Shown piece after piece: positions 5,870 to 11,356 of a DNA stretch of 11,356 nucleotides. The stretch comes from Pseudomonadota bacterium. Its GTDB lineage: Bacteria; Pseudomonadota; Gammaproteobacteria; Burkholderiales; Gallionellaceae. Under the pieces are notes generated by a model. It was not told the DNA's origin, made no database searches, and worked only from the letters and a program-made list of their open reading frames with translations. The stretch is from the NCBI GenBank assembly GCA_021783525.1, contig JAJXTT010000027.1, forward strand, positions 1 through 11,356, written 5' to 3'. The translations under genes and the position numbers were made by a program. How positions within the stretch are numbered: the stretch's first letter is position 1; the number at the start of each line of letters is the position of its first letter.

Positions 5870-6339
5870 AAGGCGTTCTGAATAAAGGATTCATCACAAC
5901 CAATGCCGATGCGGTGATCAACTATGTGCGTACCGGTTCGCTGTGGCCGATGACTTTTGGTCTGGCCTGCTGCGCGGTGGAGATGATGCATGCCGTCGCG
6001 CCCCGTTACGACTTGTCCCGTTTTGGAGCCGAGGTTTTTCGCCCAAGTCCGAGGCAGTCCGACTTGATGATCGTGGCGGGAACGTTGTGCAACAAGATGG
6101 CGCCGGCCTTGCGTAAAGTCTATGACCAAATGGCCGAACCTCGTTATGTGATATCGATGGGCTCCTGTGCCAACGGTGGCGGTTATTACCATTATTCCTA
6201 TTCTGTGGTGCGAGGATGCGACCGAATTGTTCCGGTGGATATCTACGTTCCCGGTTGTCCGCCGACTGCCGAGGCGCTGATCTACGGCATTATCCAGCTG
6301 CAGAACAAAATCAAACGCACCAACACCATTGCGCGATAG
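5860..6339 (+). CDS. nuoB: NADH-quinone oxidoreductase subunit B (cluster N2)
   Basis: NuoB carries the terminal [4Fe-4S] cluster N2, which passes electrons to quinone at the interface with NuoD. In the 159-residue product the four N2 ligands are the tandem C37-C38 (in TFGLACCAVEMMH), C103 (in SMGSCANGGGYYHYS) and C133 (in YVPGCPPTAEAL). The RPSPRQSD motif (61-68) and DQMAEPRYVISMGSC stretch are typical of the family. Start chosen from the overlapping ribosome site inside nuoA; a longer frame to 5839 exists. The gene overlaps nuoA by 10 bp and is 6 bp from nuoC. Length matches other betaproteobacterial NuoB (about 158-160), shorter at the N-terminus than the E. coli form. Confidence 0.98.
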   Translation: MGIEGVLNKGFITTNADAVINYVRTGSLWPMTFGLACCAVEMMHAVAPRYDLSRFGAEVFRPSPRQSDLMIVAGTLCNKMAPALRKVYDQMAEPRYVISMGSCANGGGYYHYSYSVVRGCDRIVPVDIYVPGCPPTAEALIYGIIQLQNKIKRTNTIAR

Positions 6340-6345
6340 GATGAT

Positions 6346-6975
6346 ATGGCTACCGACCTGAACATACTCTCCGCAAATCTGAACGAGGCTTTCTCCGGCA
6401 AAGTTGTCAGTCTGGTTGAACACCTGGGCGAACTTACCCTGGTGGTTAATGCCGCCGATATGCTCGGCGTTTTCACGCGCCTGCGCGACGACGCCGATCT
6501 GCGTTTCGAAGCGCTGGTCGACGTGTGCGGTATCGACTATTCGACCTATGGCAGCGAGCTGTGCGAGGATGGCAAGTATCTGCCCGATGTGCCGCATGTT
6601 GGTGCCAGATTTGCTGCCGTCTATCATCTGCTGTCAGTCACTCACAACATCCGCCTGCGCGTGCGCATATTTGCGGAAGATGATGCGATGCCGGTTCTGA
6701 GTTCGGTCACGGGAATATGGCCGTCCGCCAACTGGTACGAGCGCGAGGCGTTCGATCTGTTCGGCATCATTTTCGTCGGTCACCCCGACCTGCGCCGCAT
6801 CCTCACTGATTACGGGTTCGTCGGCAACCCGTTCCGCAAGGACTTCCCGTTATCGGGCACCGTCGAGATGCGCTACGACGCCGCGCAGCAGCGTGTGGTC
6901 TATGAGCCTGTGACAGTGGAGCCGCGCGAAATCACGCCGCGTACGATGCGCGAAGAGAATTACGGTCGTTCCTAA
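6346..6975 (+). CDS. nuoC: NADH-quinone oxidoreductase subunit C (30 kDa)
   Basis: NuoC is a structural subunit of the complex I Q-module with no cofactor; it packs on NuoD. The 209-residue protein contains the 30-kDa family signature at about 130-155: WYEREAFDLFGIIF, then HPDLRRIL, followed by TDYGFVGNPFRKDFP (154-168). It is a separate gene here, unlike the nuoCD fusion of E. coli, as in most betaproteobacteria. The ATG at 6346 is 6 bp after the nuoB stop; the AGGA overlapping that stop lies only 4 nt from the ATG, so initiation may depend on coupling. Length is typical (about 200). Confidence 0.96.
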   Translation: MATDLNILSANLNEAFSGKVVSLVEHLGELTLVVNAADMLGVFTRLRDDADLRFEALVDVCGIDYSTYGSELCEDGKYLPDVPHVGARFAAVYHLLSVTHNIRLRVRIFAEDDAMPVLSSVTGIWPSANWYEREAFDLFGIIFVGHPDLRRILTDYGFVGNPFRKDFPLSGTVEMRYDAAQQRVVYEPVTVEPREITPRTMREENYGRS

Positions 6976-6996
6976 CCGAACCAAGAAGGCAACGTT

Positions 6997-8250
6997 ATGG
7001 CTGAGATAAAGAACTACACCATGAACTTCGGTCCGCAGCATCCCGCTGCGCACGGCGTGTTGCGCCTGGTGCTGGAGCTTGATGGCGAAGTGATAGAACG
7101 CGCCGACCCGCACATCGGCCTGTTGCACCGCGCGACCGAGAAGCTGGCCGAGCACAAGACTTTCCTGCAGTCTGTCCCTTACATGGATCGATTGGACTAT
7201 GTGTCCATGATGCTTAACGAGCATGCGTACGTGATGGCGATCGAGAAGTTGGCGGGCATCGAGGTGCCGGTCCGGGCGCAGTACATACGCGTCATGTTCG
7301 ACGAGATCACGCGCATCCTGAACCATCTGTTATGGCTTGGCGCTTCCGCGCTCGACTGCGGCGCAATGTCCCCGATGTTCTACACCTTCCGCGAGCGCGA
7401 AGACTTGATGGATGCCTACGAGGCGGTTTCCGGCGCGCGTTTACATGCGTCTTACTATCGCCCGGGCGGTGTATATCGCGATCTGCCGGATACCATGCCG
7501 CAATATCAAGCGAGCAAGATCCACAACGCGGCAACGGTGAAGAAGATGAACGAGAGCCGCCAGGGCTCTTTGCTCGATTACATGGAAGACTTCACCAACC
7601 GTTTTCCCGGCCTTGTTGACGAATACGAGACGCTGCTGACCGACAACCGCATCTGGAAACAGCGCACGGTCGGCATCGGCGTGATTTCGCCAGAACGTGC
7701 CTTGGCGCTGGGCTTCACCGGGCCCATGTTGCGCGGTTCGGGTGTGGTGTGGGATCTGCGCAAGAAACAGCCGTACGAAGTCTACGACCGCATCGACTTC
7801 GACATCCCGGTCGGCGTCGAGGGCGATTGCTACGATCGTTATCTGGTGCGCGTGGAAGAGATGAGGCAAAGCAACCGCATCATCAGGCAGTGTGTCGATT
7901 GGCTGCGCAGGAATCCGGGGCCGGTGATGACGGATGACCTCAAGTTCGCACCGCCCAAGCGCGAATCCATGAAGCAGAACATGGAAGAACTGATCCACCA
8001 TTTCAAGCTGTTCAGCGAGGGTTTTCACGTACCCGCGGGCGAAGTATACGCCGCCGTCGAACATTCCAAAGGCGAGTTCGGTATCTACATGGTGTCGGAT
8101 GGAGCGAACAAGCCTTATCGCATGAAGATACGCTCGGCCGGATTCCCTCATCTGTCCGGTTTGGACGAGATGGTACGCGGGCACATGATTGCCGATGTGG
8201 TGGCCATCATCGGTACGCAGGACATCGTTTTCGGGGAGATAGACCGCTGA
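6997..8250 (+). CDS. nuoD: NADH-quinone oxidoreductase subunit D (49 kDa)
   Basis: NuoD forms most of the quinone-binding pocket of complex I together with NuoB and descends from the large subunit of [NiFe] hydrogenases. The 417-residue product begins with NFGPQHPAAHGVLRLVLEL (10-28) and HIGLLHRATEKL (39-50). H19, Y68 (in RLDYVSMM) and D120 (in SALDCGAMSP) have the same spacing as the quinone-site His, Tyr and Asp of the bovine 49-kDa protein. The C-terminus GTQDIVFGEIDR is typical. The hydrogenase nickel ligands are not present, as expected. AGAAGG (6984-6989) lies 7 nt from the ATG, and the stop overlaps the nuoE start by one base (TGATG). Length is normal. Confidence 0.98.
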   Translation: MAEIKNYTMNFGPQHPAAHGVLRLVLELDGEVIERADPHIGLLHRATEKLAEHKTFLQSVPYMDRLDYVSMMLNEHAYVMAIEKLAGIEVPVRAQYIRVMFDEITRILNHLLWLGASALDCGAMSPMFYTFREREDLMDAYEAVSGARLHASYYRPGGVYRDLPDTMPQYQASKIHNAATVKKMNESRQGSLLDYMEDFTNRFPGLVDEYETLLTDNRIWKQRTVGIGVISPERALALGFTGPMLRGSGVVWDLRKKQPYEVYDRIDFDIPVGVEGDCYDRYLVRVEEMRQSNRIIRQCVDWLRRNPGPVMTDDLKFAPPKRESMKQNMEELIHHFKLFSEGFHVPAGEVYAAVEHSKGEFGIYMVSDGANKPYRMKIRSAGFPHLSGLDEMVRGHMIADVVAIIGTQDIVFGEIDR

Positions 8251-8729
8251 TGTTATCCCAACAGATCACGACGCTCATCGACAAAGAGCTGAAGAAATAC
8301 CCTGCCGATCAGCGCCAGTCAGCGGTGATGGCCGCGTTGCGTTTCGTGCAGGATGAAAAAGGCTGGATCGCTCCCGAAGACATGGCGGACATCGCCGCCT
8401 ATCTGGGCATGCCGCAGATGGCGGTGTACGAAGTGGCGACTTTCTATCACATGTACCAACTCAAGCCGATGGGCAAGTACACGCTGACGGTGTGTACCAA
8501 CCTGTCATGCCAATTGTGCGGTTCGGACGATACGCTGGCGCACTTGAACAAACGGCTCGGCATCGGTCCCGGCGAAGTCACTGCGGACGGAAAGTTCGGC
8601 CTGCGCGAAGGCGAATGCATGGGGGCGTGCGTGGATGCGCCGATGTTCACCATCAACAACAAGAAATTGTGCGGCCGTCTGACCGCCGAAAAAATCGACC
8701 AGATTCTGGCAGAACTGGACAAGCAATGA
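8250..8729 (+). CDS. nuoE: NADH-quinone oxidoreductase subunit E (24 kDa)
   Basis: NuoE belongs to the NADH-dehydrogenase module and holds the [2Fe-2S] cluster N1a beside FMN in NuoF. The 159-residue product has a helical N-terminal domain, then a thioredoxin-like domain. The four ligands are C82 and C87 (C-x4-C, in VCTNLSC) and C123 and C127 (C-x3-C, in GECMGAC). The EVATFYHMYQLKPMGKY stretch (61-77) is typical. The ATG shares its A with the nuoD TGA stop, and a GGGGAG lies 11 nt upstream in nuoD, pointing to coupled translation. The stop overlaps nuoF by 4 bp. Length is typical (about 160). Confidence 0.97.
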   Translation: MLSQQITTLIDKELKKYPADQRQSAVMAALRFVQDEKGWIAPEDMADIAAYLGMPQMAVYEVATFYHMYQLKPMGKYTLTVCTNLSCQLCGSDDTLAHLNKRLGIGPGEVTADGKFGLREGECMGACVDAPMFTINNKKLCGRLTAEKIDQILAELDKQ

Positions 8730-9991
8730 CTGCTCCCATCATCCTCACGACGATGCATTTCGACCAGCCGTGGACGCTGGAAAACTATCTCAAGGTCGGC
8801 GGCTACCAGGCACTGCGCAAGATATTGACCGAGAAAATACCTCCCGAAACCATCATTGCCGAAGTGAAAAACTCCGGTCTGCGCGGCCGAGGCGGTGCGG
8901 GCTTTCCCACCGGGTTGAAGTGGAGTTTCATGCCGCGCAACTACGAGGGCGAAAAATACCTGGTATGCAATTCTGACGAAGGCGAGCCGGGTACCTGCAA
9001 AGACCGCGACATCCTGCGTTACAACCCCCATCAGCTGATCGAAGGCATGGCGATCGCCGCCTATACCATGGGCGTAAAGACCGGCTACAACTATGTGCAC
9101 GGCGAGATATTCGAAGCGTACGAGCGGATGGAGGCGGCCTGCGAAGAGGCGCGTGAGGCAGGTTATCTGGGCAAGAACATCCTGGGTTTCGATTTCGAGT
9201 TCGATCTGCACAACCATATGGGTTACGGCGCCTACGTGTGCGGCGAGGAGACCGCGCTGCTCGAATCCCTCGAGGGCAAGAAAGGGCAGCCGCGTTTCAA
9301 GCCGCCGTTCCCCGCCAGTTTCGGCCTGTACGGCAAACCGACCACCATCAACAATACCGAAACTTTTGCCAGCATCCCTTACATCATTCGCGAAGGCGGA
9401 CAGAATTTTGCCAGTCTGGGTGTGGCCAACAGCGGCGGTGTCAAGCTGTTCTCGGTATCGGGTCATGTGAACAAGCCCGGCAACTTCGAAGTGCCGCTGG
9501 GTACCCCGTTCAGGAAGTTGCTGGATATGGCGGGTGGCGTGCGCAATGGCAACAAGCTGAAAGCCGTGATTCCGGGAGGTTCGTCGATGCCGGTATTGCC
9601 GGCCGAGATCATGATGGGCCTCAACATGGATTTCGACTCAGTCCAGAAGGCCGGTTCATACCTCGGTACCGGCGCCATCATCGTGATGGACGAGACCACC
9701 TGCATGGTGAAAGCGCTGGAACGCCTGTCCTACTTCTATTACGAAGAGTCCTGCGGTCAGTGCACGCCTTGCCGTGAAGGCACCGGCTGGCTGTACCGCA
9801 TCATCCACCGTATCGAACACGGCGAAGGCAGGCCGGAAGATCTGGATCTGCTGCTCGACCTGTGCGGCAACATCGCGGGGCGCACGATCTGTGCATTGGG
9901 TGATGCGGCGGCGTGGCCGGTGCAGGGTTTCCTCAAACATTACCGGGCAGAGTTCGAGTACCACATCGAACACAAACGCTGCCTGGTGTAA
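8726..9991 (+). CDS. nuoF: NADH-quinone oxidoreductase subunit F (51 kDa, FMN and NADH site)
   Basis: NuoF oxidises NADH: it binds NADH and FMN and passes electrons to [4Fe-4S] cluster N3. In the 421-residue product the FMN-binding glycine-rich loop is GLRGRGGAGFPTGLKW (51-66). The acidic stretch NSDEGEPGT (82-90) and GAYVCGEETALLESLEG (168-184) form the nucleotide site. N3 ligands are C343, C346 and C349 (ESCGQCTPCREG) with C389 (TICALGD). The ATG at 8726 overlaps the nuoE stop as ATGA; the frame stays open to 8492, but that part lies out of frame inside nuoE and is not NuoF-like. An internal Met at 8753 (MHFDQPWTL) is a weaker alternative start. Length fits the family (about 420-445). Confidence 0.97.
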   Translation: MTAPIILTTMHFDQPWTLENYLKVGGYQALRKILTEKIPPETIIAEVKNSGLRGRGGAGFPTGLKWSFMPRNYEGEKYLVCNSDEGEPGTCKDRDILRYNPHQLIEGMAIAAYTMGVKTGYNYVHGEIFEAYERMEAACEEAREAGYLGKNILGFDFEFDLHNHMGYGAYVCGEETALLESLEGKKGQPRFKPPFPASFGLYGKPTTINNTETFASIPYIIREGGQNFASLGVANSGGVKLFSVSGHVNKPGNFEVPLGTPFRKLLDMAGGVRNGNKLKAVIPGGSSMPVLPAEIMMGLNMDFDSVQKAGSYLGTGAIIVMDETTCMVKALERLSYFYYEESCGQCTPCREGTGWLYRIIHRIEHGEGRPEDLDLLLDLCGNIAGRTICALGDAAAWPVQGFLKHYRAEFEYHIEHKRCLV

Positions 9992-10011
9992 GGCTGACGG
10001 ACAGGTGAGCA

Positions 10012-11356
10012 ATGATCAATATCGAAATTGACGGCAAGCAGATACAGACTGAAAACGGCTCGACCGTGATAGAGGCCGCGCATGAGGCCGGTATCACCAT
10101 TCCGCACTTCTGCTATCACAAGAAACTCTCCATCGCTGCCAACTGCCGCATGTGCCTGGTGCAAGTGGAGAAGGCGCCCAAGCCGTTGCCCGCCTGCGCG
10201 ACGCCGGTGGCCGAGGGCATGAAAGTCTTTACTCATTCGGAGCAGGCAGTGAAGGCGCAAAAGGGCGTGATGGAATTCCTGCTCATCAATCATCCGCTGG
10301 ACTGCCCGATCTGCGATCAGGGCGGCGAGTGCACGCTGCAGGATATGTCGATCGGCTACGGCGGCGGACATTCCCGCTATCACGAAGAAAAGCGCATGGT
10401 GCTGAGCAAAGACATCGGCCCGCTGGTTTCGGCGGAAGAGATGAGCCGCTGCATCAACTGTACCCGTTGCGTGCGCTTCGGCCAGGAGATCGGTGGACAG
10501 ATGGAACTGGGGCAGGCGTTCCGCGGCGAGCATGCCGAGATCATGTCGTTTGTCGCCGGTGCTGTGAATTCCGAATTGTCCGGCAACATGATCGACCTGT
10601 GTCCGGTCGGTGCGCTGACCAGCAAACCGTTCCGCTACAAGGCGCGTTCCTGGGAATTGTCGCGTCGCCGCTCAATCAGCGCGCACGACAGCCTCGGATC
10701 CAATCTCGCAGTGCAGACCAAAAACGACCGCGTGCTGCGCGTGTTGCCTATCGAGAATGAGGACATCAACGAATGCTGGTTGTCCGACAGGGATCGCTTT
10801 GCCTATGAAGGGTTGAATACCGCAGACCGACTGACCAGGCCGATGATCAAGCAGGACGGCAAGTGGCTGGAAGTGGAATGGCAAGTTGCGCTGGAGTATG
10901 CGGCGAATGGTCTGCGTCAGATATCCAATGGCGCGGGCGCTGATCAGGTCGGCGCGCTGGCGACAGCCAACTCTACGCTGGAGGAACTCTACCTGTTGCA
11001 GAAACTGATGCGCGGCATCGGCAGCCAGAACGTGGATTTCCGTCTGCGCCAATCCGATTTCAGCAGCGATGAAAAACAGCTCGGTGTGCCCTGGCTGGGG
11101 ATGTCGGTCGCCGACATCAGCCGGGCCGACCGCTTCCTGATCGTCGGCAGCTTCCTGCGCAAGGATCATCCCTTGCTGGCGGCACGTATAAGACTGGCCG
11201 TGAAGAAGGGTGCGCAGGCCAACATCATCCATTCCAGCGACGACGATCTGCTGATGAAGGTGGCGAACAAGGCCATCGTTGCGCCTGATGCATTGGTCGA
11301 TATGCTGACCCAGGTATCGAAAGCGCTGACGGCTGAAAAGCAAGGCCAAAGCGCGA
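10012..11356 (+). CDS. nuoG: NADH-quinone oxidoreductase subunit G (75 kDa), 3' end missing
   Basis: NuoG is the large iron-sulfur subunit that relays electrons from NuoF to NuoB. Only 448 codons are in the window (the family has roughly 750-900 residues); the frame is open to the edge. N1b [2Fe-2S] ligands are C34, C45, C48 and C62. The N5 site is H94-x3-C98-x2-C101-x5-C107. The N4 site is C147, C150, C153 with C197 (LCPVGALT). From about 215 it enters the molybdopterin-oxidoreductase-like domain. The N7 ligands of E. coli are replaced: the C-x2-C-x3-C positions read S223, D226 and S230, and the fourth reads S258 (WLSDRDRF), so N7 should be absent. AGGTGAG lies 6 nt upstream of the ATG, 20 bp after nuoF. 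Confidence 0.97.
   Translation, partial: MINIEIDGKQIQTENGSTVIEAAHEAGITIPHFCYHKKLSIAANCRMCLVQVEKAPKPLPACATPVAEGMKVFTHSEQAVKAQKGVMEFLLINHPLDCPICDQGGECTLQDMSIGYGGGHSRYHEEKRMVLSKDIGPLVSAEEMSRCINCTRCVRFGQEIGGQMELGQAFRGEHAEIMSFVAGAVNSELSGNMIDLCPVGALTSKPFRYKARSWELSRRRSISAHDSLGSNLAVQTKNDRVLRVLPIENEDINECWLSDRDRFAYEGLNTADRLTRPMIKQDGKWLEVEWQVALEYAANGLRQISNGAGADQVGALATANSTLEELYLLQKLMRGIGSQNVDFRLRQSDFSSDEKQLGVPWLGMSVADISRADRFLIVGSFLRKDHPLLAARIRLAVKKGAQANIIHSSDDDLLMKVANKAIVAPDALVDMLTQVSKALTAEKQGQSA

Noticed and set aside
5833..6627. 264-residue minus-strand open frame
   Set aside because: Antisense to nuoB and nuoC, whose protein families and iron-sulfur ligands are unmistakable; its own translation shows no recognisable domain.
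7441..8184. 247-residue minus-strand open frame
   Set aside because: Antisense shadow of nuoD with no recognisable domain and no supporting ribosome site.
8447..9466. 339-residue minus-strand open frame
   Set aside because: It is the antisense shadow of nuoE and nuoF in GC-rich coding DNA, with no recognisable domain.
10152..11349. Open frames overlapping nuoG (plus 10152-10760, minus 10672-11349)
   Set aside because: NuoG is continuous from 10012 to the window edge with all expected cluster ligands; these are off-frame shadows.
1..11356. Search for CRISPR arrays, insertion sequences, phage genes, toxin-antitoxin pairs or defence genes
   Set aside because: No spaced direct-repeat array, transposase, integrase or unknown gene cassette is visible; essentially all sequence is accounted for by housekeeping genes and their control regions.

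Overview
The window is a stretch of ordinary chromosomal housekeeping DNA from a Gram-negative bacterium, most likely a betaproteobacterium (my impression is Nitrosomonadales/Gallionellaceae-like, which is inference). This rests on the order tpiA–secG–tRNA-Leu–nuoABCDEFG, on separate nuoC and nuoD genes, and on a NuoG that lacks the extra N7 iron-sulfur cluster of enterobacteria. Every gene seen is intact except nuoG, which runs off the right edge.

Left edge (1–224): no convincing gene. The segment holds a string of inverted repeats that looks like an intergenic repeat element, lying just beyond the 3' end of pstB. Positions 225–3944, minus strand: the high-affinity phosphate ABC transporter, transcribed pstS → pstC → pstA → pstB. 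A strong hairpin with a short T-run separates pstS from pstC and probably makes the periplasmic binding protein more abundant than the membrane and ATPase subunits. The next three genes are joined by a 2-bp gap and a 4-bp ATGA overlap. No phoU follows pstB inside the window.

Positions 3945–4173: a divergent control region. On the minus strand a PhoB box with an 11-bp period sits 10 bp upstream of a -10 hexamer and should drive pstS under phosphate starvation. On the plus strand a sigma70-type promoter with 17-bp spacing should drive tpiA.

Positions 4174–11356, plus strand: tpiA (triosephosphate isomerase), secG (Sec translocon subunit, GTG start), a tRNA-Leu(GAG) gene with encoded CCA, then nuoA to nuoG for the proton-pumping NADH:quinone oxidoreductase (complex I). 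These genes are tightly packed (nuoA/B overlap 10 bp, nuoD/E 1 bp, nuoE/F 4 bp) and may form one long transcript from the tpiA promoter, with the tRNA excised from it. NuoA is a membrane subunit, NuoB/C/D form the Q-module, and NuoE/F/G form the NADH-dehydrogenase module. The expected iron-sulfur and quinone-site residues can be located in each protein where they belong.

I looked for an undescribed system and did not find one. The points most worth a second look are regulatory: the Pho box with its dyad symmetry, the pstS/pstC hairpin, the tRNA embedded in a protein-coding unit with a mispaired acceptor stem, and the repeat at the left edge.
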